A stretch of 64,000 nucleotides of DNA, from assembly GCA_947492175.1 (NCBI GenBank), contig CANLMQ010000001.1, positions 1 through 64,000 of the forward strand. Reading direction: 5' to 3'. The DNA is from an uncultured Draconibacterium sp. (GTDB lineage Bacteria; Bacteroidota; Bacteroidia; Bacteroidales; Prolixibacteraceae). Positions 1 through 8,152 of the stretch are shown in pieces. Each line of letters begins with the position of its first letter. Positions within the stretch are counted from its first letter, which is position 1. Made by a program: the position numbers and the translations under genes. The notes under the pieces are model-generated. The model had not been told where the DNA came from. It was given only the letters and a program-made list of their open reading frames with translations, and searched no databases.

Positions 1-190
1 TAATAGATATTCCCTAAGTAATAAGAGTAATCCTTTAGGTAAAAACTTCTATTACCTTGGGTAGAAGAATTATTACCCGGGGAATAATGACAATTCCCTT
101 GGGGATAATAGATATTCCCTAAGTAATAAGAGTAATCCTTTAGGTAAAAACTTCTATTACCTTGGGTAGAAGAATTATTACCAAGGTAAT
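1..190. repeat. 21-bp-phased palindromic tandem array (cut by window edge)
   Basis: Positions 1-77 and 106-182 are identical, giving a 105-bp higher-order period. Inside it the core ATTnCC-N4-GGnAAT recurs about every 21 bp (cores near 51, 72, 93, 114, 134, 156 and 177), so 105 is five units of 21. Several cores are small palindromes, for example ATTCCCTTGGGGAT near 93 and ATTACC-AA-GGTAAT at 177-190. Unit length drifts by about 1 bp, so a coding heptad repeat is unlikely. The array continues past the left edge. Its function is unknown; a second array of similar design lies at 47970-48198. Confidence 0.75.
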
Positions 191-215
191 CACCTTGAGA
201 CTTTTCACCCCTAAA

Positions 216-236
216 TCCCCCGAACGGGGACTTTTT
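216..236 (+). terminator. GC-rich hairpin followed by T-run
   Basis: TCCCC (216-220) pairs with GGGGA (226-230) around CGAAC, followed by CTTTTT. It resembles a weak intrinsic terminator for rightward transcription entering from outside the window. The reverse strand, where permease P1 ends at 347, has no T-run after the hairpin. The stem is only 5 bp. Confidence 0.35.
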
Positions 237-346
237 CGCATCTTCGATTGACATGTTATTTTCTATGATCTTACTTTAATTTTCTTCGCAAATCTTTTTC
301 TGTGCTCGTTTTCTAAGCGCCTCCAGGAGTTTGGGGTGAAACAAAG

Positions 347-2740
347 CTATTCATACCTCAACGCATCAATAGGATTTCGAGTAGCTGCCCTCCAGCTTTG
401 CCAGCTCACCGTCAGCAATGCAATTCCCAGTGCCACCACTCCAGCTAAAGCAAAAATCCACCAGCTTAATGTTGTTTTGTAAGCAAAGTTTTCGAGCCAC
501 TTTTGCATTGCGTAGTAAGCAATTGGACAAGCAACAACAAAGGCAATGGCTACCCATTTAATAAAACCTTTATTCAGAAGCGCTAATATCTCCGAAACAT
601 TTGCCCCATTTACTTTTCTAATTCCAATCTCTTTGGTGCGTTGCTGCGAAATAAATAATGCTAATGCACTAATTCCGATAATGCTAATCAACACACCAAT
701 TGTTGAAAAAGCAAAAAGAATGCGGCTAAGGATGGTTTCTGATTTATATTGCTGTGCAACTTTCTCATCCAAAAAAAAGTAATCCATTTCCTGGTCGGGG
801 TAATATTCGCTCCATACTCTTTTAATGGCATCCATGCCAGCATGCAAACTCCCCTCACTTAAGCGAATATGAGCAAAACGCGCACGGTTTCTTGCTTCAT
901 CCAAGCTAAAAGCAAAATCACCTATATTTTCATGTATCGAATTGTAATTGAAATCTTCAGCTACTCCTATAAACTTTATAACCCGATATTTTTTTTGACC
1001 ACGTTGCGTAACTTGTGATTGCTGGTAAGCGTTAAGGGCTTCTATACTGCCGTGTTTCTCCATTAAACGTTTGTACAGATGGTTGTTTACCACCATGCCC
1101 CGAACAGTATCGGCAGTAGGATTTATCCAGTTTTCAATCAACTTAACATTCATGGTTTTTAGGTAATTGTAGTTGGCAAGCACTAACTCAGCGTTTCCCT
1201 CGATACCTAAACCCTCAAGTGGCAAAGTTTGTGTCGGATATCCGAAGTACTGATATGCCATTCCAACTCCGGTCACCTGACTTTGTTTTTTAAGCTCTTT
1301 TGTAAAAGTACCTGCATCCTTTTTTAGGTCTTTCATATGTAGAACTACTATATTTTCCTTATCAAAGCCTAAGGGTTTATTTACTATAAAGTCAATCTGT
1401 TTATTTACCAAAAATGTTCCTGATATTAATACAATTACAATAGCAACCTGTCCTATCAAAAGGCTTTTTAACACATAACTACCGGAGAAATTATTCCGTT
1501 CCGATAGAATATCAACGGTTGAATTTCTACTTAGGAAAAATATGGTCATAAAAAGGGATGCTACCGTTAGGCACAAACCAATAACTGCCAATATACTCCA
1601 GTAAATAACTGGCTCGTGGTAATATATTTTAAAATCTATGTCAAACAATTGATTAATAAAGGGATTTACAAGCTGAATAGATAACAGTGAAATACCAGTC
1701 GCCAGCATACAAACAATCAGTACCTCGGTTAAAACTTGTGTGATAATTTGCCACTGGTTAGCCCCAATTGACTTTTTTAAGCCCAGTTCTTTTGAACGTT
1801 TAATGAGTTTAGCAATGGTGAGATTCGTAAAGTTTAACAAGGAAACCAATAAAATAACAAAGGAAATAATAACAAACAGTAGAATATTTATTTTGCTTGA
1901 ACTTTCGCGTAATTCAAAACGGAAATCAGATTTCAAGTGGATATCGTCCATTGGGTACAATGAGAAATTAAACTCTTTAGGTCCACCTTCTTGTTTTAAA
2001 GAACTCTTATCCCAAAAAGCAGTCAATTTTTTTGCAACCAAATCGGGAGGTACACCATTCGAAAGTTTAAAGTAATTGTAAGCCCATAGAACTTTTAGGC
2101 TGGGTAGTGTTTTTTCAAAAGCTTTTTGCATGTTGCCTTTTTGCGATGCCAGCAATTCGTATTTTAAATGTGTTTTAGGATGGGTGTTTTTTACGATTCC
2201 ACGAATTTCATAATCGCCAATATTTTTTCTGTATTGCCCGGCTTCAAATTTGATGATTTGTCCAATTGGATTTAGGTTCCCATAGTGTTTACGAGCAAAA
2301 TCTTCTGAAATAAAAACGGTATTTGGCTTCTCCAATTCCGATAGGTCGCCTACTTTAACTTTCACTTCAAACATTTCAACAAAAGAATCATTAACCCAGA
2401 AAATATTGTTTTGATGAAACGAGTTGTCACTTATTTTTATGGTTCCAATAGGACAATGTATAAACTGGGTCGCCAATTCAACCTCAGGAATTTCAGCAGA
2501 AGCAGAATGAACAATACCCAAACTACGTGCCCATGGTGAATCTTTTCGTAAATCAGAAGTTGAAATTACCCTGTAAATATTTTCGTGTCCCGCAATATGT
2601 TTGTCGAAACTTTTTTCGTTTGAAACATGAATAAATAAAACAAGAAATGACGTAATTCCAATTATTAAACCAAAGACATTAATTAGTAAGAAAGTTTTGT
2701 CTTTTAAAAGTCGGCGAATGGTTATTTTTAGGTTGTACAT
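347..2740 (-). CDS. MacB/FtsX-type ABC transporter permease P1
   Basis: Inner-membrane permease with a duplicated plan: TM1 about 17-40; a MacB_PCD-like periplasmic domain about 45-280 with SEDFARKHYG at 145-154; FtsX domain 1 with coupling segment RSKELGLKKSIGA at 315-327; a second periplasmic domain about 455-665; then FtsX domain 2 with coupling segment RTKEIGIRKVNGA from 701 and the tail from WLENFAYKT at 748. It has no nucleotide-binding domain and so must pair with a separate ATPase, probably the one at 28707. It is the last gene of the leftward array and starts 22 bp after P2. Its end reads NPIDALRYE where the others read NPVEALRYE. The substrate cannot be told from sequence. Confidence 0.93.
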   Translation of the reverse strand: MYNLKITIRRLLKDKTFLLINVFGLIIGITSFLVLFIHVSNEKSFDKHIAGHENIYRVISTSDLRKDSPWARSLGIVHSASAEIPEVELATQFIHCPIGTIKISDNSFHQNNIFWVNDSFVEMFEVKVKVGDLSELEKPNTVFISEDFARKHYGNLNPIGQIIKFEAGQYRKNIGDYEIRGIVKNTHPKTHLKYELLASQKGNMQKAFEKTLPSLKVLWAYNYFKLSNGVPPDLVAKKLTAFWDKSSLKQEGGPKEFNFSLYPMDDIHLKSDFRFELRESSSKINILLFVIISFVILLVSLLNFTNLTIAKLIKRSKELGLKKSIGANQWQIITQVLTEVLIVCMLATGISLLSIQLVNPFINQLFDIDFKIYYHEPVIYWSILAVIGLCLTVASLFMTIFFLSRNSTVDILSERNNFSGSYVLKSLLIGQVAIVIVLISGTFLVNKQIDFIVNKPLGFDKENIVVLHMKDLKKDAGTFTKELKKQSQVTGVGMAYQYFGYPTQTLPLEGLGIEGNAELVLANYNYLKTMNVKLIENWINPTADTVRGMVVNNHLYKRLMEKHGSIEALNAYQQSQVTQRGQKKYRVIKFIGVAEDFNYNSIHENIGDFAFSLDEARNRARFAHIRLSEGSLHAGMDAIKRVWSEYYPDQEMDYFFLDEKVAQQYKSETILSRILFAFSTIGVLISIIGISALALFISQQRTKEIGIRKVNGANVSEILALLNKGFIKWVAIAFVVACPIAYYAMQKWLENFAYKTTLSWWIFALAGVVALGIALLTVSWQSWRAATRNPIDALRYE

Positions 2741-2762
2741 ATTAGTTTAGTTTTATAATTAT

Positions 2763-5147
2763 TTACTCATAACGCAACGCCTCCACCGGGTTCCGCGTGG
2801 CGGCCCGCCAACTCTGCCAACTTACTGTCAGTAATGCAATTCCCAAAGCCAACACCCCCGCGAATGCAAAAATCCACCAACTCAGGTTTGTTTTGTAGGC
2901 AAAGTTTTCGAGCCATTTATTTAAAACAAATACCGATACCGGAATAGCCAATACAATTGAAACAAAAATCCATTTTACCATATATGACAAGATTTCTTTA
3001 TAGATATTGAAGATTTCTGCGCCGTTTATTCGCCGTACTGCTATTTCTTTCGATTTTTTTTGCGTATAGAATGAATTAAGAATAAACACCCCAATGCAGG
3101 AAATTAAAATACTAAATAGCGAGAACAAGCTAAATACCTTGGCAATGCGTCGTTCCTTTTTGTACATGGCTTCATAAGTACTATCCAGAAAATGAAATTC
3201 GGGAGCAACTAAAATGTTGTTGTTTTTGCACCATTCTTTTATTTCATTCACCGCCGCGTTAAGTTCACCGGCCCGGGCTTTAATTAAAATGTCGCCTCCC
3301 GAACGCATTTGAGGCATATCAGCTGACGATGCTACCGGAATAAACAATCGTGGTTTTGCTTCGGTATGCAACGAATGAAACAAAGGATTTTCAATAAGCC
3401 CGATAATTTTTCCATGCTGCTTAAAAAACTGCAAAGATGTATTTACAACATTCGTTAAGCCCATTATTTCCCGTGCCTTATCGTTAATAATAAAAGCAGA
3501 TTGAAAATCGGCCCCCATTCGGGCATTAAAATCGCGTCCTTCAACAAAACTGATTCCCATAAGTTTCATAAAATCTGCATCTACATAACTATAGGCAATT
3601 TCAAATTCCTGATTCGGACTTTTTCCTTCCCACCAAAATGAAGACGTTTTATTATCGTGATAAGCCGGAAAAATATCGATACATGAAACCATACTTACCG
3701 AATTGCTGTACTGCATGTCTTCTTTAAAGCGGGCATATTTTGATGCTAATTCGGGATTCGATTTTACCATCATTATACTTTCTTTATCGAATCCCAGGTT
3801 TTGGGTCATTACGTGATTGATTTGTTTCCCGACAACAAGTGTCCCGATAATCATAAATACAGCTATTGAAAACTGTACAACAACCAAAAATTTTTCCAAC
3901 GAAAATTTACCACTGAATTGTTTCGACGGATCTTTAAAAACAACTGTTAGAGGTTTCGATGAAAGAAAAGCCGCCGGATAAATTCCGCCAAGAATTCCAA
4001 CAACTACCTGAATAATGCCAAATATAATAACTATCTGAAGCAAATAATCTTTTAATACCAGCGACGAGCCAAGTAATTTTTCGAAGAATGGCAAAGCAGC
4101 ATTAAACAGCATTACAGAAATAAGTATGGCAATAAAAACAGTTAAAAACGATTCTGCCATAAACTGAACTGATATTCGGCCTCCGGACGATCCCATGGTC
4201 TTTTTTAAACCAATTTCTTTATATCTTCTTCCGGATATGGCTGTAGATAAGTTTACAAAATTAACAACAGCCACAACAAGAATAAATACAGCAACTATTG
4301 CCAGTAGAATTACATATTGTCTGTTCCCTTTTTTGGTATAAGTCATGTCGTAGCCCAGATCGAAATAATAATCCTTTAAAGAAATAAGATGAACTAATTG
4401 ATTTAAGTCGGGACGATGATTAACAATTGTATTTTTTATTTTAGATGAAAACGCTTCTACATTGGTATTCTTATTTAGTTTAATCCAGGTATTGGTGCCC
4501 GAAGAAATCCACTCGAAACAGTGTGGATTAAAGTTTTCAATTATATTATACGACATTGCAATATCAAAGTCGAACTGACTGTTTGCCGGCAGGTTTTTGA
4601 ATACACCTCTTACCACCAAGGGGTATTGATTTTGTACTGTCATTTTCTTCCCGATGGGATTGGCATCACCAAAATACTTTTTTGCCGCACGTTCACTAAG
4701 AACAACGTCTGATGGAGAGTTCAGCACACCTTTAAAATCGCCTATAACTGTTTTAAATGAAAAGAGGTTAAAGAAAGCACTGTCGGTACAGGCACAACTA
4801 TTTTCGTAAAAAACATTATCGCCTACTTTAATATTTAAGGGCATCGGAACTTTTACAAACCGCGTTAGTTTTTCTATTTCCGGGTTTTCCTGTTTTAAAA
4901 TAATACCCAGCGGATAAGGGGCACACGAACTTTGTACCGTTTTTTCGGGATAAACAAAATCGGTACCTACCAGGTATATCGAATCGCTTCCCGCATGAAA
5001 TTTATCGGTATTTAGTTCGTTTAATATCCACGAAAACAAAAGCACCGAAAATGCGATTCCGGTTGAAAGTCCTACCGTATTAACAAGTGAATAAGTACGG
5101 TTTTTAAAAATGTTACGTATTGCTATTTTAAAAAATGTTCTTATCAT
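2763..5147 (-). CDS. MacB/FtsX-type ABC transporter permease P2
   Basis: Same two-domain plan as P1 (794 aa). The periplasmic motif SERAAKKYFG is at 151-160 and the first coupling segment RRYKEIGLKKTMG at 307-319. What sets it apart is the second coupling segment, KSKEIAVRRINGA near 698, and the two helices after it: these do not match the GIRKVNGAKISEIL consensus of most relatives. The last 50 residues from WLENFAYKT are nevertheless the common tail. The constant part therefore begins later in P2 than in P1, P3-P6 and P9-P11. It lies 14 bp after P3 and 22 bp before P1, so it is almost certainly co-transcribed with them. Confidence 0.93.
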   Translation of the reverse strand: MIRTFFKIAIRNIFKNRTYSLVNTVGLSTGIAFSVLLFSWILNELNTDKFHAGSDSIYLVGTDFVYPEKTVQSSCAPYPLGIILKQENPEIEKLTRFVKVPMPLNIKVGDNVFYENSCACTDSAFFNLFSFKTVIGDFKGVLNSPSDVVLSERAAKKYFGDANPIGKKMTVQNQYPLVVRGVFKNLPANSQFDFDIAMSYNIIENFNPHCFEWISSGTNTWIKLNKNTNVEAFSSKIKNTIVNHRPDLNQLVHLISLKDYYFDLGYDMTYTKKGNRQYVILLAIVAVFILVVAVVNFVNLSTAISGRRYKEIGLKKTMGSSGGRISVQFMAESFLTVFIAILISVMLFNAALPFFEKLLGSSLVLKDYLLQIVIIFGIIQVVVGILGGIYPAAFLSSKPLTVVFKDPSKQFSGKFSLEKFLVVVQFSIAVFMIIGTLVVGKQINHVMTQNLGFDKESIMMVKSNPELASKYARFKEDMQYSNSVSMVSCIDIFPAYHDNKTSSFWWEGKSPNQEFEIAYSYVDADFMKLMGISFVEGRDFNARMGADFQSAFIINDKAREIMGLTNVVNTSLQFFKQHGKIIGLIENPLFHSLHTEAKPRLFIPVASSADMPQMRSGGDILIKARAGELNAAVNEIKEWCKNNNILVAPEFHFLDSTYEAMYKKERRIAKVFSLFSLFSILISCIGVFILNSFYTQKKSKEIAVRRINGAEIFNIYKEILSYMVKWIFVSIVLAIPVSVFVLNKWLENFAYKTNLSWWIFAFAGVLALGIALLTVSWQSWRAATRNPVEALRYE

Positions 5148-5161
5148 ATTTACAGATTTAG

Positions 5162-7528
5162 TTATTCATATCGAAGTGCCTCCACCGGATTTCGTGTAGC
5201 CGCCCGCCAACTTTGCCAGCTAACCGTTAATAAAGCAATTCCCAATGCAAGCAAACCTGCCAGCGCGAATATCCACCAGCTCAAAGTAGTTTTGTAAGCA
5301 AAGTTTTCGAGCCATTTACTCATGGCGTAATAAGCAATGGGGCAAGCGACTACAAAGGCCACTGCTACCCATTTTATAAAGTCTTTATTCAGCATAGCAA
5401 GTATTTCAGAGATTTTGGCTCCGTTTACTTTGCGGATTCCGATTTCTTTGGTTCTCATTTTTGAAATTAACATGGACATGGAAAAAAGCCCCATACCGGA
5501 AATAAGGATGGAAAACAGCGCTAATACACATAAGATATTTGAAACCTGTATTTCTTTTTCGTACAGTTTGGCAATGTGCTGGTCGAGAAAAAGAACATCA
5601 GAAATAGCGGTATTGTCAATTTCATCAGTTGCCTTAGTTATTTTATTTATCGTTTCGGTTAAAGAAGTATTTGCAGATGCCAGTTTTATAACAATCCTCG
5701 ACTGGTAAAATTCTTCGTAACGGATGGCTAGGGGTTTAATCTTGTTATGTAACGAATTATAGTGAAAATCTTCTATCACTCCAATTATCGGAGAACCATT
5801 CAGAGATGCATTGGAAATATTATGAATACCATATGTGCTGATAAATGCTTCATTTACAATATACGATTGGTAATCTGATTTAATATTAGGATCAAAAAAC
5901 CTGCCTGATGCAATTTTAAAATTCATAATTTCAGGGTAATCAATTCCGACCATGTTATGATTCGCAATAATGGATTCTTTCTCCCCGTTTTTAACAAGCT
6001 GTATTCCCATATCAGAGTAATGTTCATCGCCAGGCATGTGCAGACTAGTACTAACACCCTTTATTTCTGGAAGCTGTTTTAATGACTCTTCAATTCTTTT
6101 GATATTTGGAGTTGTTTGTGCACTACGGTTTGCAATTGGCATATAAATAACCGTTCCATCAGCCAGGTTCTTATTACTTTCTGCAAATACAAAATTCATT
6201 TGTTTGTAAATGGTAAAAACCGAAATTATCAGGGCAATTGAAGCAGCAAACTGGACAATTGAAAATACATTTCCCAGTTTGTTTACCTTTCTGCCTGAAT
6301 CATTACTTTCCTTCAAAGAGCTTGTAATTTTATACGATGTAAATTTAATTGCCGGGAACAAACCAATCAGCGCACCGGTTAATATCCCGATTAAAAGTGC
6401 AATTAAAAAGTAGTAGAACTTTAAATCAGGCATGTTAACATTAAAAAAACTACCGAGGATGTTTTTTACCGGAGAGCTTACCAAAAATGCAATTGTTACG
6501 GCAATAATAGATGGCAAAATTGCCTGGTAAATCAAAAAACAGATGTTGTTTGTACGTGAAGAACCGTTTACCGACCTGATACCAATTTTTTTAATGCTTT
6601 CGGATGCCCCGGATAAAATGGTGTTTGCGTAATTCAACAAGGCTATCAGAAGTACAATAGATACCAGGCTTATCAGCATCCAGGTAAATTTTTTATCCCC
6701 ATGGACGCACACTTTATCTGACTCGAAAAAAGAATAATAGATTTTGTCTAACGAGTTGAGTTGATAATCCCAGCTGTTTACCTGGCTGGTAAATCCAAGC
6801 GACTTAAACTCAGAAATAATCCCGTTCTGAATTTTTTGTTGCAATTGTGCATGGGAAATGTGATTGTCGGATTGGATAAATGTATGAACATTATTGTTCC
6901 TCCAGTCCATGGTAACATAACGGGGCATATTGGCAGATGGCAAAAGCATATCAAACCTAATTGATGAGTTTATTGGAGGGTTTTCTAAAATTGCATGAAC
7001 AACAAATGCTTCTTCTTTATAATTAATAGTTTTACCTATTGGATTTTCATTCCCAAATATTTTTTGGGAGAGACTTTCTGTTAAGGCAACAGAATATTTA
7101 TCCTCTTTAAACGAATTAATTTCACCAGATAAAAGCCGGAAAGAGAACATATTAAAAAAGTCATAATCAACAATTAATGGATTATCGATATCATATCTTG
7201 TTCGATTATAAATCACATTCCGGGCAATGCCCATAATTTCATCATTTAAAATCCGTGTAGAATATTTTACTTCGGGAATATTATCCTTTAACCATAAAGA
7301 TGTATTTCCGGATGTCGTACATCCTTTTAAATCTGGGGTATTCCTTTCTACCCTGTAGATTGTTTTACGATTTTTGTGGAAGCGGTCGAAAGTCATTTCC
7401 GAAAACGCATAAATCCCAACAAGAATAACAAATATGAAACCAACTGCTAACCCGATAATATTAATGGTTGAAGTGGCTATCTGTCGCCTTAAACCTCTAA
7501 ATATCTGCTTTATTTCTTGTTTAAACAT
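5162..7528 (-). CDS. MacB/FtsX-type ABC transporter permease P3
   Basis: 788-aa permease, plan as P1. The periplasmic motif reads TESLSQKIFGNENPIGK. The first coupling segment is unusual (IKKIGIRSVNGSS) and the second is the standard RTKEIGIRKVNGAKISEIL from about 692. At DNA level 5214-5287 is identical to P4 8205-8278 (74 bp) and 5365-5440 to P4 8356-8431 (76 bp). The 77 bp between those blocks differ at about 19 positions. That patchwork points to gene conversion among neighbours. Upstream, toward 7592, lies an orphan permease tail rather than a complete gene. Confidence 0.93.
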   Translation of the reverse strand: MFKQEIKQIFRGLRRQIATSTINIIGLAVGFIFVILVGIYAFSEMTFDRFHKNRKTIYRVERNTPDLKGCTTSGNTSLWLKDNIPEVKYSTRILNDEIMGIARNVIYNRTRYDIDNPLIVDYDFFNMFSFRLLSGEINSFKEDKYSVALTESLSQKIFGNENPIGKTINYKEEAFVVHAILENPPINSSIRFDMLLPSANMPRYVTMDWRNNNVHTFIQSDNHISHAQLQQKIQNGIISEFKSLGFTSQVNSWDYQLNSLDKIYYSFFESDKVCVHGDKKFTWMLISLVSIVLLIALLNYANTILSGASESIKKIGIRSVNGSSRTNNICFLIYQAILPSIIAVTIAFLVSSPVKNILGSFFNVNMPDLKFYYFLIALLIGILTGALIGLFPAIKFTSYKITSSLKESNDSGRKVNKLGNVFSIVQFAASIALIISVFTIYKQMNFVFAESNKNLADGTVIYMPIANRSAQTTPNIKRIEESLKQLPEIKGVSTSLHMPGDEHYSDMGIQLVKNGEKESIIANHNMVGIDYPEIMNFKIASGRFFDPNIKSDYQSYIVNEAFISTYGIHNISNASLNGSPIIGVIEDFHYNSLHNKIKPLAIRYEEFYQSRIVIKLASANTSLTETINKITKATDEIDNTAISDVLFLDQHIAKLYEKEIQVSNILCVLALFSILISGMGLFSMSMLISKMRTKEIGIRKVNGAKISEILAMLNKDFIKWVAVAFVVACPIAYYAMSKWLENFAYKTTLSWWIFALAGLLALGIALLTVSWQSWRAATRNPVEALRYE

Positions 7529-7591
7529 AATCGTTTATTTTTATTTTAGAAGAGACTCCATTCCTCTACTACTTCGAGACCTTCTCACTTC

Positions 7592-7663
7592 TCACTTCTC
7601 ATATCTGAGTGCTAACACCGGATTTCTCGTAGCTGCCCGCCAGCTTTGCCAACTCACTGTCTG
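7592..7663 (-). pseudogene. Orphan C-terminal tail of a P-type permease
   Basis: Read leftward, this 24-codon stretch (stop included) gives QTVSWQSWRAATRNPV then LALRYEK and a stop. It is the last residues of the shared permease tail, with E changed to L and one extra K before the stop. No upstream permease sequence is attached: the match ends abruptly at 7663, and 7664 onward is unrelated DNA just downstream of the GxxExxY gene. It is either the remains of a further permease lost from the array or a displaced copy of the tail. There is no start codon or ribosome-binding site, so it is not a gene as it stands. Confidence 0.8.
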
Positions 7664-7664
7664 G

Positions 7665-8120
7665 AACTTTGATTTATTTGATTTCATGAAGACTTTGATT
7701 TTTTATTCATTACTCTTTTAAACTCCAGACTTTTAGTTCCAAAATTGATTAATAACCCAACTCCCATGTTGTAAGCTTCCAGGTAATTAATAGCTTGAGC
7801 TAAATGCACTTCTTCAAGCTTAATTACCGCTTTTATTTCCACCAATACTTTACCTTCAACAAAAAAATCGACCCTCCTTGTTCCTATTTGCTCTCCTTTG
7901 TAAAAAAGTGGCATCTCAAATTCCCGCTCAAATTCAACAAATTGGTTGGTAAACTCAATTGCTAATGCACGTTGATATATTACTTCCTGAAAGCCATTTC
8001 CCAAGTGTTTATGCACTTCAATCGCACATTTAATAATTTTACCAGTTAATTCCGATAATGGATACTTCTCATTGGTATAATCATTTTTCATCGTCATAAG
8101 CCCGTAATTAAATCAAAGTT
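7665..8120. repeat. 12-bp perfect inverted repeats flanking the GxxExxY gene
   Basis: AACTTTGATTTA at 7665-7676 and its exact reverse complement TAAATCAAAGTT at 8109-8120 bracket the GxxExxY coding region. The left copy begins 1 bp after the orphan permease tail ends. This could mark the edges of an inserted unit, although no transposase is present and no target duplication was recognised. Confidence 0.5.
7684..8097 (-). CDS. GxxExxY family protein (PDDEXK_3-like)
   Basis: 137-aa protein of the GxxExxY family, recognised by the namesake motif GFQEVIY at 35-41 and the nuclease-like core RVDFFV...VLVEIK with D77, E87 and K89, which fits a PD-(D/E)XK fold. Family members are small predicted nucleases common in Bacteroidota; their role is not established. 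It lies inside the permease array, 55 bp after P4, with an orphan permease tail immediately downstream and 12-bp inverted repeats on both sides. That context suggests an inserted gene rather than a transporter component. The alternative is a passive passenger moved by recombination between permease tails. Confidence 0.88.
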   Translation of the reverse strand: MTMKNDYTNEKYPLSELTGKIIKCAIEVHKHLGNGFQEVIYQRALAIEFTNQFVEFEREFEMPLFYKGEQIGTRRVDFFVEGKVLVEIKAVIKLEEVHLAQAINYLEAYNMGVGLLINFGTKSLEFKRVMNKKSKSS

Positions 8121-8152
8121 TTCAATTCATCATTTAATCATAGTTCAAGACT

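Noticed and set aside
1..190. Possible CRISPR array
   Set aside because: Repeats are about 21 bp end to end with no unique spacers, and the long period is a plain tandem duplication.
7592..8097. GxxExxY protein fused to a permease tail
   Set aside because: The GxxExxY frame stops at 7684 before the tail begins and there is no start for the tail, so it is a separate remnant.
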